The notes under the pieces: model-generated
Told to the model about the DNA's origin: nothing
Databases searched by the model: none
Seen by the model: only the letters and a program-made list of their open reading frames with translations
Made by a program: the position numbers and the translations under genes
DNA from: Nipponacmea schrenckii
Taxonomy: Eukaryota; Mollusca; Gastropoda; Lottiidae
Assembly: GCA_030562195.1 (NCBI GenBank)
Contig: CM060203.1
Coordinates: 4,974,208 to 5,038,207 of the forward strand
DNA length: 64,000 nt
Direction: 5' to 3'
Part shown: positions 53,101-64,000 of the stretch, piece by piece
How the letters are laid out: each line of letters opens with the position of its first letter
Position numbering within the stretch: the stretch's first letter is position 1

Positions 53101-55168
53101 GCAAAATGTAATATTCTTATTTATGCAGTTTATTAAATGGTTTGATTCTACAGGTTACATCTGGCCATAAATGATTTCATTTTCATCAAATGAAGTTAGG
53201 AAAAATAAAATCCCAGACAATTCATATTTCAACCATAAATTCTAACAAAAGATACCCTAACTATTTTCTAAACTTTAAACAGCTATTGTGAATAGTTTTA
53301 ACTTGAATGAATTAGTTATATATTGTCCTAATAAACAGTTAAAGCAAAACACTCTTACCTTTGTAACATAAGACAGACCTGAGCCAAATAAAGGATTCAT
53401 TTTTACAATATCACATTTTTCTATGGACAACATTTTGGCTAAGGCCTCGTTGGCAGTCATTTGAAAGTCTGTGGGCAGATCACTAATATTAGAAACATCA
53501 TTCTGATGTGCCAAGCGGCTTGGAATGAAGACTGGATTGTGGACAGTCAGACGGATTCGGAAATCTGTTCGTTGTGAAAATAAAAACTCCACAGCTCCAG
53601 GACGGGAATGTTTATCAAGTAACCATCTGGAATACAGTATACAATTGTATCTTAACATGCCCAACAAGTCATTGCTAGAATATTGTAGAGATATACTATA
53701 TGCTTCAAAGTAACATTTGTTTGTTCTTACTGCTTATTGACTGAACCATCTTCACATAACATTTCCGAATGAAGCCAATTGTAGTTTATATTTCTTGCAG
53801 GTCATCTTTATGGCCAACTTATCAACAAGATTAGTGATGAGTCATTAAATAATGCTTGATGTAGAGAATCATTGTGAAACATTCAAATTTATTCATAATT
53901 TATTCATATTGATATCAATAAATTTGTATCCAATGTTCATCTTTAAATGCTACCTATAGAATAAAGCATATAATCTTGTCTTCTGTGTTCAACAATATTG
54001 ATTTTTGATCACAACCTACCTTTCTAAATGAGCTAACAAACTACGGGTTGGTGAAGGAAAATTCACAGACCCATTATTTAAAACTTCAAAGACATAATCT
54101 AATTGATAAAAGCCGGGGGTATGTTGAGCTTGATCCACAAAGTTTTTACTTAATTTATCTGAAATATAACATGAGTATAAAAATAAGCTACCAATTATTG
54201 TATGTTAGCAAAATTAAATGAATTCATTTGATTTCCATAGCATATGAAAGAAAATCATTCCATTCATTCAAAAATGTCTCATCAATTCAATGCCTTTACT
54301 AGATAGTGAACCTAGGCTCACAGTTATATCTATATTTGACTAACCATGTGAATTAACTGCTACAAAAAAGAGAGAAAATCTGGAGAGTGATTCTCTTTGT
54401 TGATTACGAAGATCTGTTTGATCATTGCATGGTATCTGTATTGCTCTTTCACCTGGAATCAAATAATTATATACAATCAGACTGACTTCCTGGGAGACAG
54501 CAGCCAGGATTGAGATTCCAATAGCAGAAAATCTGGTGGTCTAATGGTTTATTTTGCCAGAAAAATTATGAACAAACACCATGAACTGATTTCTGACATC
54601 TGCTTAATTCTACATCTTTTTCTGGTCCTGATTGATTTCCTTCTTATACTTGTCTAAAGTATTCAAAATTCTGTGATATCAGACATGAGTAGGCACTATT
54701 CTCATATTCCATGTCTCAATAAAATTCTAAGATTTGACATTGTTATTGTCTATTACATAGAGTACCTATATACGGTATTGCTATTTTCATCACAGACGAG
54801 GAGATTGGTTATGGTTTTGTTAAAAGGCCTTATAGGCCCTTATAAAAATTTAATGACTCTATTAGCTTAGCAAAGCAATCATTTTGATAACAATATCCCT
54901 TTCATCTTATTAAATATAAATACTGCCTACCTTTTATACCAGCTCCTGATTCACCAGCACCAGTTATTTTATATAGATGAGCAAAAACCAATTCTCTAGG
55001 TTCCTCTTCTACTATATTCATTGAAAACATCGGCAAATACTTAGACTGCTTGACTTTTTCACCAGGGGGAGTTTTACTGTCTAACAGTAAAATATCATAC
55101 AGCCGGGCACGATAATCTTGTGTATTTATATTTGGTTTTGGTCGAATCACAGCAATAACTACCTCCAT
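47108..55168 (-). CDS. KRIT1: KRIT1 (cerebral cavernous malformation 1 orthologue), 16 coding exons, 743 aa
   Basis: Exons in transcript order: 54931-55168, 54345-54452, 54020-54158, 53359-53626, 52985-53061, 52532-52675, 52144-52297, 51599-51712, 51142-51246, 50201-50267, 49014-49162, 48590-48756, 48102-48225, 47799-47891, 47399-47479, 47108-47311. All phases agree; 2232 bp with TGA. Length (743 aa) is close to human KRIT1 (736). Landmarks: N-terminal VIAVIRPKP...DYRARLYDILL (Nudix-like), NPVF and MNPLFGSGLSYVTK, WAPLHYGAWHGKTDVVSLLL and GYTPLHMAAQKG (ankyrin), FERM start MTIEVFLMDK, and C-terminal MKIRTKQAGLIVNLMDKM (FERM F3). KRIT1 is a Rap1-binding junction scaffold that pairs with ICAP1, CCM2 and HEG1 and restrains Rho signalling; that role is from vertebrates. 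The start ATG sits 2 nt after an apparent acceptor, so a 5' non-coding exon precedes it. Confidence 0.97.
49190..49720. repeat. Degenerate duplicates of KRIT1 exon 11 and flank, inside intron 10
   Basis: 49190-49480 resembles 48890-49180, which includes exon 11: shared TAATGTAGGGAAGATGTAG, TTTTTGTATATACAT, TACCTGTTTTTCCC and CATATGAA(C/T). 49540-49720 repeats fragments (GGAGCCCAGCC...AAACATATG). The copies are full of frame-breaking indels and homopolymer runs, so neither can encode the exon. Confidence 0.6.
49860..50028. mobile_element. Small inverted-repeat element (MITE-like)
   Basis: Left end GAGCCTGTTTCACGAAAACT (49870-49889) and right end the complement of AGGGACCTGTTTCACAAAAT (50007-50026) are inverted relatives. 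It lies in KRIT1 intron 10 and has no coding capacity. Confidence 0.55.
50536..51002. mobile_element. TTAA-type MITE (copy 2) in KRIT1 intron 9
   Basis: 467 bp, same family and same orientation as 14487-14962. The right boundary retains TTAA (51003-51006) and the terminus CGCCTATTATCCCT. The left flank is TTTG, so the left target copy has mutated or was lost. Confidence 0.8.
51599..52675 (-). other. KRIT1: KRIT1 exons 6-8: ankyrin repeats
   Basis: KYPVHDKAFKGDIDGIKALI, SWAPLHYGAWHGKTDVVSLL, NGYTPLHMAAQKGYPQVAKS and CSGRTALDICSQAPDRDRRH follow the ankyrin TPLH...A..G pattern. There are four units, as in vertebrate KRIT1. Confidence 0.9.
52985..53626 (-). other. KRIT1: KRIT1 exons 4-5: NPxY/F region
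   Basis: Exon 4 encodes LTVHNPVFIPS at about residue 192, where human KRIT1 has the ICAP1-binding NPAY, and KMNPLFGSG at about 240. Exon 5 encodes MVVTNKFWDQGIVLPG where the human protein has a third motif (INPYFGLG). So two NPx(Y/F) motifs remain, both ending in Phe, and the third is degenerate. Confidence 0.8.
54020..55168 (-). other. KRIT1: KRIT1 exons 1-3: Nudix-like N-terminal domain
   Basis: Residues 1 to about 161, completed by the start of exon 4. VVIAVIRPKPNINTQDYRAR aligns by eye with the human AVIRPK...REYRAKSYEILL segment. GERAIQIPCNDQTDLR and TPGFYQLDYVFEVL match later strands and helix. The fold is catalytically inert in the vertebrate protein. Confidence 0.85.
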
Positions 55169-55754
55169 GTCTATAATAAAAAGTACCCGATTTTTCAGTA
55201 GATCGGCTCATAACCAGCCCTGGATTTAACTGTTTGATAATTTACATTTAGGTTAGGTTTCAGGAAAGCATAGATCTAAATCCAAAATCTGACTGTGTGA
55301 TAGTGTTGTTGATGATAGCGTGCAGTGTTATTATGTGAAATTCAAAGCTATAAGCTTTTCAATATATTGGAATGTAGATAACTAGTGCTTAACTGACAGT
55401 GCTAATAATAAAAATATTGAGATTTGTTGTTGATTTGGTTTTGGCTAGGCCCTAATTGACAGAACTGACACTTGTCAAGTAGGGCAAAGAGAGCTTACTG
55501 TTTTAAAAGTTGAAACCAAGATCAAAACATAAATTATCACAATATACATGCAAATTAAGTCTATCAGTTGCCTACTTGTAATTGCAGAAAATATGAACAA
55601 ACTTGGATTTAAAACTTCTCTAGAAAAAGTTTGGGAAATTTTCCGACATTTTGGAAACACTTTTCAATCTCTAAACAGAAGATGTTTAAAGGGAGGTAAT
55701 TGTAAATTAAATTTTAGACTACAGTTAAATCTACAACTATATATATGTACATAC

Positions 55755-55830
55755 CGCGATGATAGGCTATAATGAAATTGCTAAATTGCTTTTTTTCACA
55801 AACGACGACAATTTCATTTTCTTCTCGGTA
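55755..55830 (-). other. KRIT1: Probable KRIT1 5' non-coding exon (3' boundary seen)
   Basis: A good donor (ATCGCG then GTATGTAC) ends at 55755. The KRIT1 start exon has its acceptor (TTTTTATTATAG) at about 55171. Upstream of the donor, an ATG at 55815-55817 opens a 16-codon frame closed by TAG at 55767-55769, so this exon cannot extend the KRIT1 frame. The 5' end is unknown; the upper coordinate is approximate. Confidence 0.4.
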
Positions 55831-58538
55831 TAATTTCAGGATTTATAAATTGGGTTTGGATAAGGGCCCAGTAAACAAATGAAAACATAGGTTCAAATAA
55901 TGAGAGTTTAACAATTTATTATTTATTTCTGGTTATTGAATTATAGATACATCATGAGACTTAACAAATAAACAAACAAAATCAACATTTATAATTTATT
56001 CATATATACAATAATCATACTATATAAAGATCTTAGAAAGACAACAGCATTGAAACCATGTAAATTGAAAATATAAAGAAGAATAAGTTTAAAAGAACAT
56101 CCAAATATAGAAGTTAAGCACTTTAAAAGAGACTTAATAATGGATATTCCAATATGTTCACAAAATATATATTGTGGATTAAGGATGTAAATCTATGTAT
56201 TCCCCTTTTTCCAAAATATTGTATATTATATACGCCAGTTATTATACAGAACAAAAAGAATTCTAGTATTGGCTGACAAATGAGTTCTATTATAAATTGA
56301 TCTCCACAATAAGAATTTCTCAGCAGTACAATAACTCTACTCACAAGAATAAGGAAAAGACTTGATGGTTCCTCACCTCAATAATCCAGTCTTGCAGCTA
56401 GGAAACTGCAAAAGGTAACCAAGAATTTATCAAAGTAAAAATTTTGTAATTTTTCTTAAATGGACAGATTTGTCAATTGTAACTTAGTCTATGATTCAGG
56501 AATCTTTTAGGTAATATAATCACAGCTCACCATCCAAATTTGATCCTTCAAACTATGCGTGTCCAGAATTATCTGTGTTTGAATGTTAAAATGACAACTC
56601 ATTATTTCTTGAAAAGACATACAGAAATTGCTTTAGGTATTTGTGAACAATTTTTCAAACATTTCTAATACTTCTATAAATAAATTCTAAATCACATCAA
56701 TTGCAATTTCGTCTCTTTCTACAAAAGAAAACATGATTTATAGAAACTACTCATTTTGAAGCAAATAAACAGTCAATTTCTTTAAATTTCAAAACTGATT
56801 GTAGGCCTACCCAAAAATAGGTTGAAATTTAAATACTGTTTGGAAATTCTAGAAAATTTATAGAAGGATAATAATAATAGGAGTTATGAGCAAATAATAT
56901 TTGAGCTTTAAGGGTCACAAAAGGGATTTATCCATTTTGGTATAGGGGACACATATCTTCTTTGTATACATCTCTGGTTCCTGTAATTCAAGAAATATTT
57001 TACCAGATAATGATGTCATATTGTAAACACTATACGATGTAAATGTGATATACTTATACAATGGCGAATAAAATCTCTTTTGGATCCATTTAATAAATAA
57101 TAATATGTAATTATACATTATAAAAATACAATATCATTACATTTAACATTTTATGAGATCAAAGTTTTTGATCATAAAAGTTAACAAATCACAAACTGTC
57201 TGTAAGTAAATGTGTCTACTAATATGTAGCCTACTCTGATATGTTAAAGAGGGCAGTGGAACTGTAAAGAGCATAGTTGAGATGGGACACTTGCTAGTTT
57301 GTGATATCAGCATCCGCTGAAAACGAACGTTAACTACAGTACGAACGTCATTCACCAACCAACCATGGGACACTGGCTATACTAGCAACTAATGGAATTC
57401 CTGTCTTCTTGCCATATCCTGTAATGTGCCTTAAAGGTTATACTATAATTATATTTTGATAAAGGGTGTGACTCAAACATGATTCAAGCCGTATACAGCA
57501 ATCAACTATTGCTTTAAACCAAAATCTACATCATATCCCAAACAAATAAAACAACCCTTCTTAAACCATTCAAACAACACAGTACAATATAGAAAGTGTC
57601 TTCCTATTAATCAATACACAACAAATAGTAAATATATTTATAAGACACATGTTATTTAAAATAACAGAAAATAAGTACTGAAAAGGTGATTGCACATAAT
57701 GTTTTATCTGTATTTGGAGACACAAATAGCATCAATATGCTTCTAATATTATTTTCAGTCAGATGTCTGACATCACTATTACAAACAAAACTGACAATAT
57801 GTTAGATATCTTGCAATACTGATGTCATAGAAGCTTACAATCCAGTTAACAAAGTAACAGAAAGCTCAGAAATTGAGATTGATCAGAGTGTGACAACAAA
57901 ATGCTCAGTTTACAGTTTATAGCATGATACATTAAGCAAGCTAAATGCCTTTTTTTGTGAAATGGTTTTGTTCATAATCTGTTTAGAATTTTCAGAATTA
58001 CAGGAATCATAGAATTGGAATGTTAATAATAGAAAAATCTCCTTCTTTAGAGAGTTTGATTAATGTAAAATAGAGTGGCAGTGAAAATGGTTTTGATTCC
58101 AATGATTAAAAATAAGAGATTATTTCACAAACATTTCAAAAGCTAAAATTTCCATCAAGCACCATTTCACAGAGTCATATTATTATGTATTTATAAAGAA
58201 AATTTTTAGAAGCCTAAAGTAAAACTGTTCTATTATATATAAATGGTAATTTGCACCATTGTCTCAATAACAGGAATTTTTACAAACCATCTGTTCTTTA
58301 GAACCAATTGAGGTGCTCTTTACTAAACATTTTTAAATTTAATATGGAAGGATAGAAACCATTTTACTAAGATGACAACAAATAGGTCCAAATTTATCTT
58401 TTTGAACATTTGTACTTTTCAAAAATATAAACTGTAATATGTATCATTCATTTGAATTCATTTGTTATTCCACCTATTTATTTCCAACTGATTTCCAAAC
58501 ACTGATAAAGAAACCGCAACAGTTCAACAGTTCACAAA
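55831..58538. other. Spacer between KRIT1 and the SLC38A11-like gene; no gene seen
   Basis: AT-rich. It must contain the KRIT1 promoter (near 55.8 kb) and the transporter 3' UTR (below 58539), but no clear signals stand out. A stretch at 57291-57365 is a diverged copy of 25556-25622. Confidence 0.5.
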
Positions 58539-61500
58539 TCACACAAACATTGATGTGGATGTTGTTGGTGTTGCAGTTGTGCTCATAAATGATAAGTTTG
58601 AGGTTTGATTTTTAGCAAGGCAATACGGCAATTCTTTTCCATGACTACACCCTTCACTGCTTACAACGTTCACGATAGCTAATATAGTTCCAACAATAGC
58701 GACTAGGATACCAAATATAGCAGTAAATATTGGGCCAATATTACCACGCGAGAACAACGCTTCTTGACGTAACCTCATTACACATAATGAAGGAATGATA
58801 TATGCCAATGGTGCTGCAGCCAACACTCCCTGAAATAGAAGTTTTTGATTAGGTTCAATATTCCTAGAATTTGGAGTTTTGTTTCACAAAATCTTAACCT
58901 TGAGGGTAATTAAATAACTTAGATCTGTTCAATCTGTACACATAAATACATTTCAATCATATGAAAACCAGGCTAATTATTTATTAAATCAAGGGCAGTA
59001 ACTCAAAACAAAATAGACAGGTCATAATCTGTCTTGGATACAAAAAGTATTGATGCATTGATAGACAAGAGATTTTTTCGAAAGCCATGGATTACAATTT
59101 TGGAAATATCTCATGATCAGTATTTTCTATTTAAATTAGATGTATGTGGATTAATGTATCCATGTTTTCAAAATTTATGAATTTATCAGCTTTTAAAAAA
59201 ATTCTCTGGATCAACAGTTTTTCAAGGCAAATTTCTTGTTTTTTATTCCCGACCGGTCCACATGTATGGACAGGTGCCAACAATATATATAGGTACTCAC
59301 ATTGAATTCAAGTACAACACCTAAACAATCTGTCGACATAGAAACAGCTCCAGCTAAAAATACCACAATTACTGTAATAGTCACATGTCTCCATAATGGA
59401 ATTGGTGGGTTGGAGGCAAATACAGCATTTTCTACAACCTGTTATACAGAAATATTCTTTGTTAAAAAATTTAAATATTGCAAAAACTAAATTTACACAG
59501 TTGAACACTTCTATAGAATAATTCGATAAACAAAAATGACATCATATAAGAGTAAAGTCATAATATAAATAAGTTATATAACAGCAAGGTTCAGAGTTTT
59601 TGGCAGTTTATTTAATTAATCTATTTTGTTAAAGGAGCAGAGTTTAATCAAACTTTCAGGTAAATCAGACTGTCCCTTTAAATGGATCTGATTCTAAATC
59701 AGACTGTCCGATTGAATGAATCGGATTCTAAATCAGACTGTCCCCTTGAATGGATCTGATTCTAAATCAGACTGTCCCTTTGAATGAATTGGATTCTAAA
59801 TCAGACTGTCCCTTTGAATGGATCTGATTCTAAATCAGACTGTCCCTTTGAATGAATCAGATTCTAAATCAGACTGTCCCTTTGAATGAATCCGATTCTA
59901 AATCAGACTGTCCCTTTGAATGAATCCGATTCTAAATCAGACTGTCCCTTTGAATGAATCCGATTCTAAATCAGACTGTCCCTTTGAATGAATCCGATTC
60001 TAAATCAGACTGTCCCTTTGAATGGATCTGATTCTAAATCAGACTGTCCCTTTGAATGAATCGGATTCTAAATCAGACTGTCCCTTTGAATGGATCTGAT
60101 TCTAAATCAGACTGTCCCTTTGAATGAATCGGATTCTAAATCAGACTGTCCCTTTGAATGGATCTGATTCTAAATCAGACTGTCCCTTTGAATGAATCGA
60201 TTCTAAATCAGACTGTCCCTTTGAATGAATCGATTCTAAATCAGACTGTCCCTTTGAATGGATCTGATTCTAAATCAGACTGTCCCTTTGAATGAATCGG
60301 ATTCTAAATCAGACTGTCCCTTTGAATGGATCTGATTCTAAATCAGACTGTCCCTTTGAATGAATCAGATTCTAAATCAGACTGTCCCTTTGAATGAATC
60401 GGATTCTAAATCAGACTGTCCCTTTGAATGGATCTGATTCTAAATCAGACTGTCCCTTTGAATGGATCTGATTCTAAATCAGACTGTCCCTTTAAATGGA
60501 TCTGATTTTAAATCAGACTGTCCCTTTGAATGAATCAGATTCTAAATCAGACTGTCCCCTTGAATGGATCTGATTCTAAATCAGACTGTCCCTTTGAATG
60601 AATCGTATTCTAAATCAGACTGTCCCTTTGAAAGGATCTGATTCTAAATCAGACTCTCCCTTTGAATGGATCTGATTCTAAATCAGACTGTCCCTTTAAA
60701 TGGATCTGATTCTAAATCAGACTGTCCGTTTGAATGAATCGGATTCTAAATCAGACTGTCCCCTTGAATGGATCTGATTCTAAATCAGACTGTCCCTTTG
60801 AATGAATTGGATTCTAAATCAGACTGTCCCTTTGAATGGATCTGATTCTAAATCAGACTGTCCCTTTGAATGGATCCGATTTTAAATCAGACTGTCCTTT
60901 TGAATGGATCTGATTCTAAATCAGACTGTCCCTTTGAATAAATCCAATTCTAAATCAGACTGTCCCTTTGAATGGATCTGATTCTAAATCAGACTGTCCC
61001 TTTGAATGGATCCGATTCTAAATCAGACTGTCCCTTTGAAAGGATCTGATTCTAAATCAGACTGTCCCTTTGAATGGATCCGATTCTAAATCAGACTATC
61101 CGTTTGAATGGATCTAATTCTAAATCAGACCTTCCCTTTGAATGGATCTGATTCTAAATCAGACTGTCCCTTTGAATGGCTATGATTCTATAGTAACTTA
61201 CCTCTCTGGTAACAAAACATTCAACAGGATATGTTAACATAATAGTTACTGAGAAAGATAGCCGTGCAATATTCATTAATACATCGTCTCGACAATAGTT
61301 CTCCATCAAATCACCTGGAGTTTAATAGAAGAAAACAATCAGTATCAATTAATCGAAACTGAGGGAAGTTACTCACCAAAATAGGGAAAATTCCTAAATG
61401 TTTATAATTAATATTTACATGTTTTGATCCAAGAATGAAAGTACCTACAGGTCTATAGAGAACATTTATATGATTCAATTCAGCCGTGTTGTTAGGGTGG

Positions 61501-62399
61501 GGCCTACTGGGGGTGAAATTAAGCCCTACCAATTGTTCTCTTTCAAAACCTTCTTCAGTTCGGCAGAGTTTAATTCATTTGAAAAACCAAAAAGATGAAC
61601 ATTTTGATGCAGATATCGGTGCCTCAAAAATTAAGGACCCCAGCACCAACTCCGTAAAGGAGATAGGCTTGATTCAATTAGACACAGAACTAATGAATTG
61701 TAATGTATATTATACCTTGTGTATGTCCAGTAAAGGAGCTATAACCCACTATTCCTATTAGTATACACATAAATGCAGCGAAACCAATACTAAGATGTGT
61801 AACTATGCTCCAACGTTTAGAGGTTGGGTTTTCTAATGATCCATGTATTAAAAATGTATTATGATGACACATGTAAGCTGAAAAGCAAATTAATTTTAAA
61901 GTACTATAGGCATGTTACAAGTATAAAACAGTTAACCATGGCCAGATGTGCTAACAGTTTTAGGTCACAGCACAAATTGACCATTTCTGATTATGCATTT
62001 TCTTTTCAGATTTGTAGAAGGCCTTAGATTCTAGAGAACGTCAATAGTGTAAACACTTTAAAATTAATTTTTAATTATCTACTTACCAAATGCTAAAATA
62101 GCAATAGCTTGTGTTACATTATAGTTAGCAAAATTCCATGCACCATCTGTAGAAGGACTGAATAGTAAAAAGTTAAACAATTTATACACTTCAATAACTA
62201 GTAAAAACTTGAAGTAAACAATAAATTCTTTAATAGAACAAAAGTATGCCTTATAGATCAGGTTTTGGGTTTTTTTTTTTTTAAGTTTTAAAGAAAGCAT
62301 TAATTCCAAATTTACTTACATATCTTTAGCAAAATCTGCTGCTCTGATAACAAAACACACAAATATAAACCAAATCAAAACAATGGATAAAAATGCCCA
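58539..62399 (-). CDS. SLC38A11: SLC38A11-like amino-acid transporter, C-terminal six exons (partial)
   Basis: Exons in transcript order: 62320-62399, 62087-62157, 61716-61877, 61202-61314, 59301-59438, 58539-58829, giving 284 codons to TGA. Phases agree. Diagnostic segments are AILAFAYMCHHNTFLIHGSL, EGDL-type GDLMENYCRDDVL, YPVECFVTRE and VLEFNGVLAAAPLAYIIPSL. These follow vertebrate SLC38A11 closely by eye, more than SLC38A7/A8 as I recall them. Family role: sodium-coupled or proton-sensitive neutral amino-acid transport across membranes (APC superfamily, 11 helices); the exact substrate is not established. About six helices are encoded here. The tail after the last helix is Ser/Thr-rich with NQTS/NLSF sequons. 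The N-terminal part lies beyond the window edge. Confidence 0.85.
59663..61192. repeat. 34-bp minisatellite, about 45 copies, in transporter intron
   Basis: Unit TCCCTTTGAATGGATCTGAT followed by TCTAAATCAGACTG. Each unit holds the inverted repeat TCTGATT-CTA-AATCAGA. Two variants (GAATGGATCTG and GAATGAATCGG) alternate in places, giving a 68-bp higher period. It ends less than 15 bp from the donor of the 61202-61314 exon. Confidence 0.96.
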
Positions 62400-64000
62400 C
62401 TGAAAAAAATAAACAGAAATAAAATTAAAGGTGATAATTTTCTAGTATACCCTACATTTTTGTAGGTTTGTCTACAATCTTCTGATTGTATTCCTCTTAA
62501 GATTAAGTTCAGTCTTATTTTGATTCCAGCTGTCTACAGGTATATTAATGGGTTATTAAAAATGTAAAAGTGGACCAACAATGCTAAGCATTGGATCCAC
62601 CAATTATTCCTCAAGTATGGAAGATAAAAACAATTCTTAGACCTGATAACCTTCTTACAAAATGTTTTATAAAAATGATTTAATTTTATTTTTTTAATTG
62701 TTAACTACACAAACAGGACCTACAGAATGTGTGCTTTTTAGCTAAAAAGTTGTCAAGATTATTATCAACATCGACATGGACTTAAAATTATAGCATGTAA
62801 TTTAATGAGTGAATATAATAGATTTAATTATTAATAGCAAGATAAAGGACATGAAAGTTAACTGCTTCAAAGATCATCTTTATTTATTAACCCTGTTATC
62901 ATTCTATGTAAACTGAAGTTTGATTTGTGACATCAGATATCATATTGACTGGAATTTTTTGTTTATAACAGGACAGATAACAATCAAGATTCTGATCAGC
63001 AATATCAACCAATACATCAATCTGATCAAATTAAAACAACACACTTTATATGTATTTATTGTTAGTTATAACTTATATCATGATCTGAAGAAATTTATAA
63101 GAAAGGTGTGTTCACAAATTGTACAAATTAAATGTCTAGGTAACAGTGATGACTTGTAAAATGTTGTATTATCTTCACTGTATATGACTTAATTTTATAG
63201 AATATTATGAAATATCTTTATGTTAGTTTACAAGCAAAGTGAAAAGTGAAAGAATTTAAATATCAGACTTTATAAGTTTTTTGGTTTTTTTTTTAAATCT
63301 GTAGAAATAAATTAACTACAATATCCCAATAACGAAAATATTGTTGCAACACCACTTTCTAAATGACATTAAATCAGCTCATAAATTAACTTGTTAAATC
63401 TATGTATTTTATTATGTGATATATATCATGCTGAGGTTCAAAGCAATATGTAATAATAAACAAAAGAACTATAAGATATACTGTAAGAGATAAAAGAACT
63501 ATATCAACTATTGACAATTGAAGTAAAACACAAGAGACACTAAGATGTCACTTCAACCTTCAGATTTCAATAAATGAAATAGGAAAAATCAATATTTTGT
63601 GTTTTATTGTAATTTATTTTTCTAGAGAAATTGTAATAAGACTGATAAATTATTCAGGATTTATTAAAGGAATAGTGAGGTTTTCTAATTAAATGGTTGA
63701 TTTTATCCAATGTAAATATTCTCTCCAGCTATAAGAGGAAATAAGATAATCAGAAAGTGATTGTCAGCAGTATTTTGTTAAGGTAGCCTAGGTCCACTGG
63801 CGTGTTATTGAACAATCTAGGATAGTTGTCGTTCATAGAAGAATTAACCCAAATTTGTCATTTTTGTAATCTTCATTAGATATAAAAAGCTCCTTTGGAA
63901 ATCTAAAATCTTGATGGTGTCTGTTAAAACATGGGAGATCAATGATTTGAAAACTGGACCAAAATAATCTTCAATCGCTTTAGTCTTCATTTTCACGTAC
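62400..64000. other. Presumed intron of the transporter gene; no exon seen
   Basis: The acceptor of the 62320-62399 exon is at 62400-62401. Nothing further upstream encodes recognisable SLC38 helices. The short minus-strand frame at the very end (ATG near 63990) is unsupported. Confidence 0.45.

Noticed and set aside
63900..64000. Minus-strand frame starting near 63990 (MKTKAIEDYFGPV...)
   Set aside because: Cut by the window edge, short, and not connectable in phase to the transporter exons.
1..64000. tRNA, rRNA or other structured RNA genes
   Set aside because: No tRNA B-box with matching acceptor arms or rRNA-like segment was recognised by eye; a covariance-model scan would be needed to exclude small RNAs.

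Overview
The window is AT-rich, intron-rich animal nuclear DNA. It holds four protein-coding genes, all on the minus strand. Each was rebuilt exon by exon from AG/GT splice sites whose phases agree throughout. The gene set (KRIT1, a Shisa-like adaptor, a DH-PH RhoGEF, an SLC38-type transporter), compact exons, low GC and abundant minisatellites and hairpin elements suggest a bilaterian invertebrate. A mollusc or other lophotrochozoan is my best guess, but the species cannot be read from the sequence.

Layout from right to left, the direction of transcription. (1) 58539-62399: the C-terminal six coding exons of an SLC38A11-like amino-acid transporter, whose 5' part lies beyond base 64000. (2) 47108-55168: complete KRIT1 (CCM1) in 16 coding exons, 743 aa, with a probable non-coding 5' exon ending at 55755. 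(3) 18911-35671: a 15-coding-exon, 912-aa Rho guanine nucleotide exchange factor with a long Ser-rich N-terminus and C-terminal DH and PH domains. (4) 5820-15877: a complete 7-exon, 371-aa Shisa-like single-pass membrane protein with signal peptide, Arg-rich repeat ectodomain, six-Cys Shisa module, transmembrane helix and Pro/Tyr-rich tail. Bases 1-5800 contain no gene I can prove, only a CpG-rich patch (about 900-1800) that may be a promoter.

Intergenic and intronic DNA is dominated by tandem arrays: at least a dozen, units 14-59 bp, roughly 9 kb if the foldback's internal repeats are counted. There are also fold-back or palindromic elements. The most striking are a 1.94-kb foldback element with a 6-bp target-site duplication inside the RhoGEF gene (28304-30244), two copies of a TTAA-flanked miniature element (14487-14962, 50536-51002), a CAGGGG-ended repeat element (41635-42740), and a 40-bp minisatellite starting about 45 bp upstream of the Shisa-like start codon.

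The genes do not form a pathway. KRIT1 (a Rap1/junction scaffold that restrains RhoA signalling in vertebrates) and a RhoGEF are neighbours, but nothing in the sequence shows that they act together.
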